Part shown: positions 18,477-27,968 of the stretch, piece after piece | Position numbering within the stretch: the stretch's first letter is position 1 | How the letters are laid out: each line of letters begins with the position of its first letter | Notes under the pieces: generated by a model | Databases searched by the model: none | The model's input: only the letters and a program-made list of their open reading frames with translations | What the model was told of the DNA's origin: nothing | Origin: Rhodothermia bacterium | GTDB taxonomy: Bacteria > Bacteroidota > Rhodothermia > Rhodothermales > UBA2364 | Assembly (NCBI GenBank): GCA_017303715.1 | Contig: JAFLBZ010000006.1 | Coordinates: 62,001 to 126,000, forward strand | Length of the DNA stretch: 64,000 bases | Direction of reading: 5' to 3' | Made by a program: the position numbers and the translations under genes

Positions 18477-18592
18477 TATCTTATTAAGCGATTTCAATGA
18501 ATGGATTTTGTTTTAAAGGGATAAGATAAAGATAGGTCATCCTCATTAGCAGGCGGGGCAACACATTTTCCCCAAATATCCTCTTATCTCCC

Positions 18593-19162
18593 CTAATTCA
18601 GCCTTGGATCGTCTGGAAAGTTGGCCAATATACCAAATGCCCCGCCCATCTGTCGCAGGACTTGGCGCCAGACCTTTGTCCCAACGCCAGAAAAAACCCA
18701 TTCTGGCTTCGCCTCGGTAAGAATCCAATCATTGTGCCGGATTTCGTTCTCCAATTGTCCCGCACTCCATCCAGAATAGCCTAAAAAAAAGGCAATCTGA
18801 TCCGATGAAAGCAAGCCAAGAGTCATTCTCCGTTCTAATTCTTCAAAATCAGCGCCCCAATAGAGACCGTTTGTGATATACAGGGACTCTGGCAAATCTT
18901 GATAGGTATGTAGCACATGTAAGGTTTGGGGTTCACAAGGCCCGCCAATGCGTAGCGGCGCATCGAATTTGCCGTTATATTCCAAAACTTCCGAAAGGTT
19001 GTGCGGCAACGTCTCGTTAAGCACCAGTCCAAAACTCCCTTCTTCGTTGTGTTCACAAAGCAGTACAATCGTGCGTCGGAAGTTGGGATCTGCCATCATT
19101 GGTTCCGAGATTAGCAAAGTTCCAGCACCTATTTTCGGCCTTTCTCTTTTTCTACTTGCCAT
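18593..19162 (-). CDS. YqgE/AlgH family protein (DUF179)
   Basis: A 189-residue soluble protein with the full family pattern: GTLLISEPMMADPNFRRTIV near the N-terminus, then CEHNEEGSFGLVLNE, RIGGPCEP, LYITNGLYWGADFEEL, FFLGYSGWSAGQLENEI and the EWVFSG end region. YqgE/AlgH proteins are widespread in Bacteroidota and Proteobacteria and have no settled biochemical role; AlgH was first linked to alginate expression in Pseudomonas. The ATG at 19162 gives the usual family length; a GTG at 19198 would add twelve residues. It lies 54 bp downstream of the beta-lactamase-like gene and may share its transcript. Confidence 0.9.
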   Translation of the reverse strand: MASRKRERPKIGAGTLLISEPMMADPNFRRTIVLLCEHNEEGSFGLVLNETLPHNLSEVLEYNGKFDAPLRIGGPCEPQTLHVLHTYQDLPESLYITNGLYWGADFEELERRMTLGLLSSDQIAFFLGYSGWSAGQLENEIRHNDWILTEAKPEWVFSGVGTKVWRQVLRQMGGAFGILANFPDDPRLN

Positions 19163-19216
19163 AGCGATTGGGGTTTTGCGGTTAAAATACACAACCACCT
19201 TTCGCCTTCCAAGTGG

Positions 19217-20341
19217 TTATTGGGTTTGTTCGTGCCATTTCCAAACATCTTGTTTGAAGAAACCCTGCTCCACGAGGAGGCGCTGTATTTTCCCAAAAGC
19301 CGCATGATCGTTTGCGCGGTTGCTAAACCATGCTATTAACTTGCCGGAAGCAGGTATTGCCACGACGAAATTTGAGAAGCCGCATGTTGTCCCGGAATGG
19401 AATAGCACTTGGTCATCAAAAAACCAACCGGCTCCATATTTATGTTCATCGCTGGCCATAGAGAACAGCGTTTTATGTACCCAAACAAGACCTATCAATG
19501 AATTATTACGCAAGGCCCTGTACCAAATCGCATAGTCGTCTATGGACAAATAAACCCCGCCATCACCTAAGGTCGCACTTGTTTGACTTTGATCCTTAAA
19601 GAACCACTTGCCCGCTTGATTTTGGGCATATCCATAAGAGCGCTGTGGAATGACGGAGGGCGGACTGAATACTCGGGCATTTTTCATACCCAAGGGTTTA
19701 AAGACAAATTTGTCTAAAAAACGGGCATATGATAATCCAGAGACTTTCTCTACGACGAGCGCGAGCAGGCAATAAGCAGAATTGCTATAACGAAATTGTG
19801 TTCCGGGCCGGAAGTATGTTGTATCTACCTTCTGAAGGAGCAGTAAATGGTCTTTGTCCGCAATTTGGCGAAGACCCTGATAATCCGCCTGAAGTTGTCT
19901 TTTCACGGCAGCATTTTCGGCAAGAATATTTCCACTTTCTTCAGTTAACAAACCCTCGCCATCCACAATGCCAGAGGTATGCGTGATCATATGTTGCAAA
20001 TTGATGTTTCGGCTCCAGGCGGGTAGTTCCGGAAAAAACGTACTTAGCGCATCCGAAAGCCGGAGTTTGCCTTGTTTTTCCAACAACAAAATGGCCATCG
20101 CGGTGAATTGTTTGGAAACGGAGGCCATCCGAAACGTAGTCTTTGGCGTAATGACCATGGGTTTTTGCACGTAACCAAGACCAAATCCCTTCCGAAAGAT
20201 TACTTTCCCGCCATCCATGACCAAAACCGCAACGCCGGGTTCGTTGGGTTTATATTGTTCGTTTAAAACCGCCTCTAATTGGCTTGGTAGCGATTGCGAA
20301 AAGACCATAACGGGTAATAAAAGTAGAAAAAACCGTAGCAT
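19217..20341 (-). CDS. Serine hydrolase of the class C beta-lactamase / DD-peptidase family
   Basis: A 374-residue exported protein: a short signal (MLRFFLLLLPVMVFSQ), then the beta-lactamase-like serine hydrolase fold. The nucleophile motif S-x-x-K is S74-V-S-K77, the Y-x-N motif is Y185-S-N187, and an H-S-G triad stands near residue 327 in place of K-T-G. These three motifs define class C beta-lactamases, DD-carboxypeptidases and esterases of the LACTB type. The H-x-G form is common in the esterase/peptidase branch, so a true beta-lactamase is less likely than a peptidase or esterase acting in the periplasm. It ends shortly before YqgE; the strong hairpin between it and the upstream gene suggests its own promoter. 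Confidence 0.85.
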   Translation of the reverse strand: MLRFFLLLLPVMVFSQSLPSQLEAVLNEQYKPNEPGVAVLVMDGGKVIFRKGFGLGYVQKPMVITPKTTFRMASVSKQFTAMAILLLEKQGKLRLSDALSTFFPELPAWSRNINLQHMITHTSGIVDGEGLLTEESGNILAENAAVKRQLQADYQGLRQIADKDHLLLLQKVDTTYFRPGTQFRYSNSAYCLLALVVEKVSGLSYARFLDKFVFKPLGMKNARVFSPPSVIPQRSYGYAQNQAGKWFFKDQSQTSATLGDGGVYLSIDDYAIWYRALRNNSLIGLVWVHKTLFSMASDEHKYGAGWFFDDQVLFHSGTTCGFSNFVVAIPASGKLIAWFSNRANDHAAFGKIQRLLVEQGFFKQDVWKWHEQTQ

Positions 20342-20356
20342 GATGTAGAAGGATTT

Positions 20357-20395
20357 TAGAAAAGGCCAACCGTTTTGCTCAAACGATCGGCCTTT
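20357..20395 (-). terminator. Hairpin terminator behind the DUF1080 fusion gene
   Basis: AAAGGCC (20361-20367) pairs with GGCCTTT (20389-20395) and CGTTT (20371-20375) with AAACG (20381-20385), with a small internal loop. On the minus strand it is followed by a short T-rich stretch. It lies about 25 bp behind the stop at 20419. Confidence 0.6.
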
Positions 20396-20418
20396 GGTAT
20401 AGCTTATTTTGCTGGGAA

Positions 20419-23400
20419 CTACAACCGCTTAATTTTGATATTCCGGAACCAAACAGGGTCGCCGTGATCTTGCAGTGCGATTCTCCCCTTTTTTGATTTG
20501 GCGAAATCTGGCATTTCTATAAACTTAGAGCCTTTGACCAAAGTATTCCACTCCGGCGTCCAGAGGGTCGTAGAGACCACTTTTATGCCGTTCAACCAAT
20601 GTTCCAATTTGCCTTTGTTCAGCACAATTCGGACAAAGTTCCATTCTCCAACAGGTTTGGTTGGGTAAAACGGGCTTGCGATCAGGTCGTATAAATCTCC
20701 GGCGCGGTGTTTTGGGATACGGCCATCAGGATGTTTTACAATGTCTAAGACCTGCATTTCCGGCCCTGTTAACCAAGGATATTTATATTTAGCATCCTCG
20801 ACTACCAAATACATAATGCCTGAATTGCCCCCTTCAGAGATTTTCCACTCAAGGTTTAGTTCAAAGTTTTCATATTCCTCGTTGGTTACGATGTCGCCAC
20901 CATCTTGGGTTTGCCAATCGGACTTTGTTCCACCCAAAGCAAGCGTACCTTCTACGGCTTTCCATGCGGAACCGATGCTTTGTTTCCCATACGTCCGCCA
21001 GCCGTTTGTGGTTTTGCCATCGAAGAGCATTTGCCATCCAGCAGCTTTTTCTACGGTAGTAAGCGTATTGGGTTGGCGAATTTCACCTGCTACCGACGAT
21101 GTAAAGCCGGGTGTATTTTGTGGGATGCGGTTCAGGGTGTACCATGCTTCGGTACTCCATAGGCTATTTCCTTTTTGGCTTACCCAAGGTCTCATCAAGC
21201 GGATATAGACTACATGTTGCGGTTTAAGGCCGGGGACTTCGAGGAATACTTTTTTGCGGTCTTCTGAAACCGCAATGCGACCCACCTTCATGGTTTGTAA
21301 ATCCATCTTTGGGCCTCCATATTCGATTGTCGGCTTGTACCACCATTGTTGGACAAGGTATTCTGCCGGATCAAAACCATCACTTAGCCCCAAGGGTTCG
21401 GTAAACTCGATCTCCATCCCATTCGTTTTGGCACGCACCGCCAACATCTCGAAAGCAGATTTACCATTGTAGGAAAGTCTTTGGAGACCATACCAGAGTT
21501 TGCCTGTTTGTCCCCAGTTTCCGGGATTGCCAATACCACCCACATAATACTTCCCGTCTGGCCCCAAAATTGCACGATTGACGCCGGCTTCCAAGCCCTG
21601 AATAAACCGGAAAACCACACCTTGGTATTCGCCATCCACTTTCTCCACGAAGACCCGTTTAAGGCCACCATGTGTAACTTCGCCGTGCATCATTTGCCCT
21701 TTATAAGGCCCCGATTCTAATTTTAACGGCTGGCTTGGCGAGTTGCCAATTTCATCTTGCGGCAGCCAAACAACGGGCTGCATCACAGGTGTATTTGCCG
21801 TCCCTTCAAAGTCCACAGACCGAGAACCGAAAAAGGCGCCTTTTTTCACATGTAGGATTTTGGATGAGGGCAACCAATCTCCTTGGTTATCTGCTACAAA
21901 CATTTCGCCATCTACACCAATGCCAATACCATTCGGTGTCCTGAGGCCAGACGCAACAAACTCAACTGACCCATCTTTCGCATTGATTTTGGCAACCTTT
22001 CCACGGTCTGGTATTTGTGGATTGGCGCTTGCGCCACCGGGCAAAATGGCGGTGGCAAATGTGGCATAAAAGAAACCCTCTTTATACACCAAGCCAAAAG
22101 CGAACTCATGGAAATTCGGCGACACCTTCCAGTTGTTGCTGACCGTTAAGTACTCATCGGTAATACCATCTTTATCGTGGTCAATTAACTTGGTGAGTTC
22201 ATGTTTCTGAAGTACATAGACCTCACCATTAACGACTTTCAACCCTAAAGGCTCTGCCAAACCAGAGGCAATGAGAGTAACTTTAATGTTTTCGGGATTC
22301 CCATTGTTTACATTTTCGAGTTTATACACGCCGCCAATTTCATCCCAAGTACTTACGTAAACAGCCCCATCCGGCACAACATCTAAGCCCCCGACCATTG
22401 GTTTAAAGTCTTTAGGGCGTATCGTTTCGAGGGTAAAGCCCGGATGTACCTCCAATAACGGTGCTGCATCACCCGGCCTACCAATAATCACAGGCTCCGG
22501 CTCAACATAAGGTTTTGTTTTCTTAAGGTCTTTGGGATCGTAGCTCAGTAATGCAGATGGGATAACCGAAAATTCCTCTTCACCATGCCGAATCCATTGC
22601 AGGGAAACCGCCTTCCCGCCTCCTCCTTGGAAAAAGCGTAGCCGTATCGGATAGCGTCCTTGCTTAAGTTGTACCTCGCCATCTTTGGGATCAGGGCCAT
22701 GTAAACCGCCATTATCCACCACTTTTTTTCCTTCTATGAACAACTCGGAGCCATCATCGCTGATGGTTCGGAACACATAATTGCTGGATTCTGGAATATT
22801 GATAAAGCCCGTAAATTCGGCATAAAAGTTCTCGTCTAAGTTGCCAAAATCATCGGGCGTAGTTGCGTGTACGGTTGGAACGACACCTGCATAGACTGGT
22901 GCGTCTTGATCTGAAAGCTCTGGGTAATCCGATAGGGACTGGAATCGGTAGATATTTACGGCCAAACCCTCGTTTTTGGGATTCGGGACCGACTTCATCA
23001 GTGGATAGGTCTGCCCTTTGTCTAACGGGTCTTCGTGTAGTTCTTCACCATCTAAGCCCATAATGTAGGCGATCATGGCTTTTACATCCTCTTGAGGCAA
23101 ATTCGGATGTGGTGTCATCGCAGATTCTCCCCACACCCCTGCACCACCTTTAACCACTTTGCCGACCAACGCATTTACACTTGTATTGGTAAATTTATAC
23201 TTCTCGGCAATCGCGCGGAAGGCCGGCCCCACCGTCTGTACGCTCTCGTTGTGACAGGTATAGCAGTCCGTCTTTTCCATCAACACCACTGCTGGATGTT
23301 TTACGCCAGAAGAATCTTTTTTTACAGCGGCATAGACCTTGGGTTCAGCGGCCAGCCAAGCCGTTAATTTTGTTTTTGCATTGGAGTTGAGGAGCAGCCT

Positions 23401-24036
23401 ACCGCTTACGGCATTGGTCATTTTTTCGTTATTCGGAAGCGCCTCGAATTTCCCGTCCGTTTCAAAACTATTGGCCGCCGCCAATGAGTTCAAGGCCACA
23501 TCCAAAACTACGGTGGTTCCTTGAGGCACATTTTCCGTCTCCCAGATCCGTTCAAACCCCACTTTCCCCTCTTTTTCCACATATTCCGGTATTTCTCGCA
23601 CAGTAACCACCTTCCCGTCAGCCCCTGCCAACTCGTAACGCAGGGTTACTTGCTCGTTCTGGAAGCGATGACCTTTGTATTGTACTTTCGGTTTTGTGAT
23701 TTCCCCACCTTTTTTTAATGCCCAAGGCATACGGTTTTCGCTCACAAAATATGCGGGGCCAACGCTTGTGGGTTGTGGACCATGATTTTGCGTATAAACT
23801 GGGCCGTCAAAGTTCACGCCTTCTTTCCATAATCGGTAGATGGAACCATGCTCCGCATCGTATGCGGCCCATAGGTCTTTGTGCAGTGCAACTGTAACCA
23901 TACGCGGGTTCAGGTCCAATACAGACCGGAACACCCAAGGGTCACGGCCTCGTTCTATACCTTTTTGTTTACATCCTAAAGGCAAGACCAACAATACCAA
24001 AAGCATTGCATAGCGAAGTACATTATTTTTTTTCAT
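20419..24036 (-). CDS. Multidomain lipoprotein: c-type cytochrome, PA14, beta-propeller and DUF1080 (3-keto-glycoside hydrolase-like)
   Basis: A 1205-residue lipoprotein (signal MLLVLLVLPLGC after a basic start; the ATG at 24036 is preferred to one at 24099). Visible domains are an N-terminal region with one haem motif CYTCH at 258-262, a PA14-like beta-barrel from about 399 to 490 (FINIPESSNYVF, SDDGSELFIEGKKVVDNGG), a sugar-dehydrogenase-like six-blade propeller from about 528 to 860 (GLDVVPDGAVYVST, FVASGLRTPNGIGIG, GDWLPSSKILHV), and a C-terminal DUF1080 jelly-roll from about 995 (MLFDGKTTNGWRTY, NSGIMYLV, GPEMQVLD, GRIALQDHG). DUF1080 proteins cleave 3-keto-glycosides; the cytochrome could take electrons from a partner oxidation. 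This links it to the Tat oxidoreductase near 31 kb. A similar domain mix is known from planctomycete and Bacteroidota secretomes. Confidence 0.85.
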   Translation of the reverse strand: MKKNNVLRYAMLLVLLVLPLGCKQKGIERGRDPWVFRSVLDLNPRMVTVALHKDLWAAYDAEHGSIYRLWKEGVNFDGPVYTQNHGPQPTSVGPAYFVSENRMPWALKKGGEITKPKVQYKGHRFQNEQVTLRYELAGADGKVVTVREIPEYVEKEGKVGFERIWETENVPQGTTVVLDVALNSLAAANSFETDGKFEALPNNEKMTNAVSGRLLLNSNAKTKLTAWLAAEPKVYAAVKKDSSGVKHPAVVLMEKTDCYTCHNESVQTVGPAFRAIAEKYKFTNTSVNALVGKVVKGGAGVWGESAMTPHPNLPQEDVKAMIAYIMGLDGEELHEDPLDKGQTYPLMKSVPNPKNEGLAVNIYRFQSLSDYPELSDQDAPVYAGVVPTVHATTPDDFGNLDENFYAEFTGFINIPESSNYVFRTISDDGSELFIEGKKVVDNGGLHGPDPKDGEVQLKQGRYPIRLRFFQGGGGKAVSLQWIRHGEEEFSVIPSALLSYDPKDLKKTKPYVEPEPVIIGRPGDAAPLLEVHPGFTLETIRPKDFKPMVGGLDVVPDGAVYVSTWDEIGGVYKLENVNNGNPENIKVTLIASGLAEPLGLKVVNGEVYVLQKHELTKLIDHDKDGITDEYLTVSNNWKVSPNFHEFAFGLVYKEGFFYATFATAILPGGASANPQIPDRGKVAKINAKDGSVEFVASGLRTPNGIGIGVDGEMFVADNQGDWLPSSKILHVKKGAFFGSRSVDFEGTANTPVMQPVVWLPQDEIGNSPSQPLKLESGPYKGQMMHGEVTHGGLKRVFVEKVDGEYQGVVFRFIQGLEAGVNRAILGPDGKYYVGGIGNPGNWGQTGKLWYGLQRLSYNGKSAFEMLAVRAKTNGMEIEFTEPLGLSDGFDPAEYLVQQWWYKPTIEYGGPKMDLQTMKVGRIAVSEDRKKVFLEVPGLKPQHVVYIRLMRPWVSQKGNSLWSTEAWYTLNRIPQNTPGFTSSVAGEIRQPNTLTTVEKAAGWQMLFDGKTTNGWRTYGKQSIGSAWKAVEGTLALGGTKSDWQTQDGGDIVTNEEYENFELNLEWKISEGGNSGIMYLVVEDAKYKYPWLTGPEMQVLDIVKHPDGRIPKHRAGDLYDLIASPFYPTKPVGEWNFVRIVLNKGKLEHWLNGIKVVSTTLWTPEWNTLVKGSKFIEMPDFAKSKKGRIALQDHGDPVWFRNIKIKRL

Positions 24037-24138
24037 GGAAGGTGTGGGGTGAGAAGGAAAATGACAAACAATAACTTCATTCCCATTGAATGAGGTCAAT
24101 AATTTAAGATGAATCTGCTTAGGTTTCCAAGCGCACCC

Positions 24139-25071
24139 TTAAGAAAGTAGTGCAGCCCCCAGACAAGGCACAAATGGGCTTAGGCTGGTACTGGCATCCT
24201 TTAGCCGATCTGCATTTTCAGCAAGAAACGTAAGTGGATTAAGCAATTTGGGTGTAACACCAAAGGCATAGGTAAAGCTTGCAAAGGCCGTAATATCCAC
24301 GGGATTTCCATAGATAAAGACATTGCCCACCATCGTTGGTAAAAAATGGAGTCGTTCCATCATTTGCAGGCTATGCCGCGTACTTTCTTCCGGTCTTATC
24401 CCTTCTGCAAAGGTACTGAAATGCAAATTTGAAGACCGGCATAACAGAAATTCTGTGTGTTCCTCGTAACATCCCAAGGCCAAGATGAACGGGAGGCGTT
24501 GTTGTGAAGTGGTTGTTTCGGCGGCCATACGCTCGCTAATGACTTTTGCAACCGAGGTCTCAAGGCTCACAAACTGATAACGCGCCGCTGAAAAGTCCCT
24601 TAGACAAGTAGCAAAACGTTGATAAACTTCCTTAAACACAACACTTATGTGATACCATGTTACCGTGTCTCCGCTCTCAAACTCTTCGACATACAAGGGT
24701 TGTGGCCAAAAATGAAGTTTAGGAGTTTCTGTTCCTACAATAGTCCGTGCCTCTTTTAGGAAAACTCGCGCACGCGAGGCTTCATCCAAGTTAGACGAGA
24801 CGGGCACATAAAATGAATAGCCTTGGTTTGGGTGTAGAGCCAACCTTACTTCGGCGTTATACCCTTCTCCGAAGACGCTTCGCATGGCCAACCGGAGCGT
24901 TTCCAAAGATTCCAAGCGTTCTTCATGTCCAAGTAGCGCACCCGCCACATCAAAATCAAATCCACAACTTCCAAGCCGAACCAATTGCCATGTTTGGCCT
25001 TGCCGTTGAACCTCTGCATACCGGAGGGTGTCGCCGGAAAGTTCTAATCCAATAATATTTCGGGTTTCCAT
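24139..25071 (-). CDS. Actin-like ATPase superfamily protein, PilM-like
   Basis: A 310-residue protein without signal peptide. The first strand pair IIGLELSGDTLRYAEVQRQ resembles the phosphate-1 hairpin of PilM/FtsA-type actin-like proteins, and the end (LNPLTFLAENADRL, then FVPCLGAALLS) has the usual PilM closing pattern of a P-x-x-G-A-A-L motif. A central FVSLETSVAKVISERM helix also fits. In known systems PilM is the cytoplasmic scaffold of the type IV pilus or T2SS inner-membrane complex and works with PilN, PilO and PilP. None of these is nearby: the neighbours are a cytochrome fusion and pdxJ. It may be an orphan copy or a different actin-like family (Bacteroidota DUF3822 is another possibility). 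Function is uncertain. Confidence 0.55.
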   Translation of the reverse strand: METRNIIGLELSGDTLRYAEVQRQGQTWQLVRLGSCGFDFDVAGALLGHEERLESLETLRLAMRSVFGEGYNAEVRLALHPNQGYSFYVPVSSNLDEASRARVFLKEARTIVGTETPKLHFWPQPLYVEEFESGDTVTWYHISVVFKEVYQRFATCLRDFSAARYQFVSLETSVAKVISERMAAETTTSQQRLPFILALGCYEEHTEFLLCRSSNLHFSTFAEGIRPEESTRHSLQMMERLHFLPTMVGNVFIYGNPVDITAFASFTYAFGVTPKLLNPLTFLAENADRLKDASTSLSPFVPCLGAALLS

Positions 25072-25261
25072 GCTTTAGGTATCCAAATAGCAAAATCACG
25101 CCGGATTAAGGCGAAAGTCCATAAATGAGCGGGACTTCAAAATAATGGCCATTCTACAAAAATACAAGGCTTCAATTTGATTTGTTGTGTGGAATTTGGG
25201 TCTCTCGGCTTTTAATTCGTAAGTTGATGTCGTTTTTTTCAACAGTTTAGGCTTTTGATTC

Positions 25262-25981
25262 ATGACCAATCTCTTAATCAATATTGACCATATTGCCACT
25301 TTGCGCAATGCCCGACGCGAAACTTTCCCAGACCCTATCCATGCCGCTGTTTTATGTGAATTAGCAGGTGCAGACGGCATCGTTTTTCATCTCCGAGAGG
25401 ATAGACGACACATCCGCGAACGTGATGTTTATTTACTCAAAGAAACCGTTCAAGGGAAATTGGATTTTGAACTCTCTTTAGCGCCCGAAATTGTGCAAAT
25501 TTGTTGTGCGGTAAAGCCACACCTCGCCACTTTAGTCCCCGAAAAACGTGAAGAAGTGACAACGGAAGGCGGTTTAGATGTACTTTCTAACATCAAGTCC
25601 GTAACGGAAACCACCCGCAAACTACAAGATACGGGCATAGAAGTTAGCTTATTTCTTGACCCCGTCCCAGCGCAAATAGAGGCCGCCGTACAAGTAGGCG
25701 CAACCTGCATCGAACTACACACCGGCGATTTTGCAAATGCAAAAACACCTAAAGCGCAATTAGAACAAGCCCAAAAACTGGGGAAAGGCGCCATGTTGGC
25801 ACATGAATTGGGGCTACGTGTACATGCCGGACACGGATTAGACTACCATAACTGGCCGCTTTTTCATCAACACGTGCCACATGTGTGTGAAGTCTCTATT
25901 GGATTTTCTATCATTGCCCGCGCCGTTTTCGTTGGAATGGAGCGTGCCGTACACGAAATGAAGACCCTCATTAAGGGCTAA
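25262..25981 (+). CDS. pdxJ: Pyridoxine 5'-phosphate synthase
   Basis: A 239-residue TIM-barrel enzyme that condenses 3-amino-2-oxopropyl phosphate with 1-deoxy-D-xylulose 5-phosphate to pyridoxine 5'-phosphate, the last ring-closing step of the DXP-dependent vitamin B6 pathway. Family signatures are NIDHIATLRNARRE at the N-terminus, the GADGIVFHLREDRRHI strand-loop, LDFELSLAPE, HLATLVPEKREEVTTEGGLD, VSLFLDPVPAQIEAA, CIELHTGDFA and HAGHGLDYHN. Length is as usual. It is transcribed divergently from the PilM-like gene, with about 190 bp between them. No operon partner follows immediately. The ATG lies behind a run of T without a clear ribosome binding site. Confidence 0.97.
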   Translation: MTNLLINIDHIATLRNARRETFPDPIHAAVLCELAGADGIVFHLREDRRHIRERDVYLLKETVQGKLDFELSLAPEIVQICCAVKPHLATLVPEKREEVTTEGGLDVLSNIKSVTETTRKLQDTGIEVSLFLDPVPAQIEAAVQVGATCIELHTGDFANAKTPKAQLEQAQKLGKGAMLAHELGLRVHAGHGLDYHNWPLFHQHVPHVCEVSIGFSIIARAVFVGMERAVHEMKTLIKG

Positions 25982-26121
25982 AGATGAAAAAAACAACCAC
26001 ATCTAAAAAATAATGCTTGGTCAAACAAAAAACTTTTTTATTTTATGGCTTTCTCGACCGGTACCCTGCCCCGGTTCCACCATTGTTTCTGACAAACACC
26101 AAGCGTAAACCGAGAAGATTA

Positions 26122-26538
26122 ATGAGTTACCGACACCATGACGATTCCTATGATCGCCGATACGAAGACAGACCACGCTCCCGCGATCGGGAAGAAGTTT
26201 TTTCCAAACGTGTACCCGCCGGAAAAAGAACGTACTTTTTTGATGTAAAATCCACCCGATCAGGCGAAGATTTCTTCATCACCATTACCGAAAGCAAGCG
26301 GGTTTCGGAAGACCGATACGAGAAACACAAGATTTTTCTGTATAAAGAAGACTTTGGAAAGTTCTTCCGTGCCTTCCACGAAGTTGTAGAGCACATTCGG
26401 GAACGAATGCCTGATGCCGATATGCGAGGCTTGCCAGAGTCTATCACCTTCTCGGATGCAGACCAAGCCTCTTCCGATCCATTCCGGTTCGATGATGACG
26501 TGTTTTCCGATAAATTTATACCAGACGAAGACCAATAA
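26122..26538 (+). CDS. PUR-alpha-like nucleic-acid-binding protein (DUF3276)
   Basis: A 138-residue protein. The first 25 residues are rich in Arg, Asp and Tyr (DDSYDRRYEDRPRSRDREE). A single PUR repeat follows, with RVPAGKRTYFFDVKST, DFFITITESKRV and KHKIFLYKEDFGKFFRAFHE. The tail is acidic. PUR-domain proteins bind single-stranded DNA and RNA; bacterial members (Borrelia BpuR, Bacteroidota DUF3276) dimerise and act as RNA or DNA binders. The frame is open for 105 bp upstream, but the ATG at 26122 gives the usual family start MSYRHHDD. It is a single-gene unit with a terminator 28 bp downstream. Confidence 0.9.
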   Translation: MSYRHHDDSYDRRYEDRPRSRDREEVFSKRVPAGKRTYFFDVKSTRSGEDFFITITESKRVSEDRYEKHKIFLYKEDFGKFFRAFHEVVEHIRERMPDADMRGLPESITFSDADQASSDPFRFDDDVFSDKFIPDEDQ

Positions 26539-26566
26539 GGCTCCTTACCCTTAGCCCCCTTTGAAG

Positions 26567-26594
26567 GCCGGATATTTTTGTTATCCGGCTTTTG
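26567..26594 (+). terminator. Rho-independent terminator of the PUR protein gene
   Basis: GCCGGATA (26567-26574) pairs with TATCCGGC (26582-26589) across a seven-base loop and is followed by TTTTTG. It lies 28 bp behind the stop codon. Confidence 0.85.
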
Positions 26595-26795
26595 TGTTTC
26601 ATACATCATCATAAACACCCTGCGATACAGACTTCAAAATTCTGGATATTGACCGAAAAGCCACATTTTCATCAAATCATGACGGACTAAGCAAAATTTA
26701 CTTGACCAAATATGAATTAATTGCCGAATTTTTGAATTGCTTGTTTTTCAACCCCAATTTATTGATTCATAAAACCCGACCATTCTTGTAACATC

Positions 26796-27917
26796 ATGAC
26801 GGCAACAGAAAATCAGTCCAAAACCGTAACCGTATTACTTGATAGGATTAGGCCCAATATTCGGGCAGAACATGCCTATCTGGTGGGCCTAGAACCACAC
26901 ATTGCGACAAAACTGAATCAAAATGAAAATCCTTACGACTGGCCTCAAGAGATTAAAACCCAGCTCTTAGAGGTTTTTTTGAACACCCCTTGGAACCGTT
27001 ACCCAAACGATCAGCCCGTTATTTTACAAAAAGCCATCGCCGATTTTACAGACTTAGACCCTGCGAACATTCTCGTTTCGAATGGCTCAAACGAAATGAT
27101 GCTCAGTTTGGGCGCTGTTTTGATTCATAAAGATGCGCCTGTTGTTTTGCCCTCCCCTTTATTTTCACTGTACGAAAAAATTGTCCGACTTTGCGAAGGA
27201 AAATTGGTCTCTGTGCCTTCCAAGCCAGATTTTAGTTTTGATATTCCCGCGATCTTGGAAGCCATTAAACAGCACAACCCCACATTAACGGTCATTGGCG
27301 CTCCCAACAACCCGACCGGCGCCAACGTCAACCAAACGGATTTGCTCCGCATTTTGGACACGGCTAAAGGATTTGTGCTTATAGACGAGGCTTATGTCGA
27401 ATTTGTAGGTGATGGCCGAGGGATGCAAGACGCACTATCCCACTATCCAAATCTATTAATTTTAAGAACTTTCTCTAAATCATTTGCATTGGCGGGCATT
27501 AGAATCGGCTATCTTTTGGGAAACCCTGACGTTTTACAAGAAATCCTAAAATATCGGATTCCTTTCATGGTAGATCAATTAACCGAACACATTGGCGTCA
27601 CGGTGCTACAAAACGCTGCTTGGATGCAGGAAAAAGTAAAAGAAATTGTTTCTGAAACCAAAAGACTACACCAAGCATTGACAAAGGTTTCGGGTGTCGT
27701 AAACCTACTCCCCACCGATGCCAACTTCATGCTTTTTAAAACCAAGCTGCCCGCTAAAACCATAATGCAACGAATGTCTAAACGCGGCATCCTCTTGCGC
27801 AACATGAGTGGATATGCGGAATTAAAAGATTATTTACGGGTGAACGCCGGAACGCCAGAGGAAAACGACCGTTTTTTAGACGCTATTAAAATCGTGTTGA
27901 GTACAGAAGGCATGTGA
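26796..27917 (+). CDS. hisC: Histidinol-phosphate aminotransferase
   Basis: A 373-residue fold-type I PLP enzyme converting imidazole acetol phosphate and glutamate to histidinol phosphate. Visible motifs are KLNQNENPYDWP near the N-terminus (the HisC N-E-N-P signature), NILVSNGSNEMM (cofactor phosphate loop), APNNPTGANV, VLIDEAYVEF and the Schiff-base lysine in RTFSKSFALAGIRIGY at about residue 228. The ending LRVNAGTPEENDRFL carries the substrate-binding arginine. Length is normal. The other his genes are not adjacent, so histidine biosynthesis genes are scattered here. The next gene begins 51 bp downstream on the same strand. A related aromatic or threonine-phosphate transaminase role is possible but less likely. 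Confidence 0.93.
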   Translation: MTATENQSKTVTVLLDRIRPNIRAEHAYLVGLEPHIATKLNQNENPYDWPQEIKTQLLEVFLNTPWNRYPNDQPVILQKAIADFTDLDPANILVSNGSNEMMLSLGAVLIHKDAPVVLPSPLFSLYEKIVRLCEGKLVSVPSKPDFSFDIPAILEAIKQHNPTLTVIGAPNNPTGANVNQTDLLRILDTAKGFVLIDEAYVEFVGDGRGMQDALSHYPNLLILRTFSKSFALAGIRIGYLLGNPDVLQEILKYRIPFMVDQLTEHIGVTVLQNAAWMQEKVKEIVSETKRLHQALTKVSGVVNLLPTDANFMLFKTKLPAKTIMQRMSKRGILLRNMSGYAELKDYLRVNAGTPEENDRFLDAIKIVLSTEGM

Positions 27918-27968
27918 TTATGGCGCCGTTTTTTTGTACCTTTGGTGGTTCTTAAAAATTGGAGTCCA

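Noticed and set aside
20905-24036. Several plus-strand frames within the DUF1080 fusion gene
   Set aside because: They are short, overlap a gene with clear domains and start at alternative codons.
26148-26618. 156-codon minus-strand frame across the PUR protein gene
   Set aside because: It is the antisense shadow of the PUR gene and spans its terminator.
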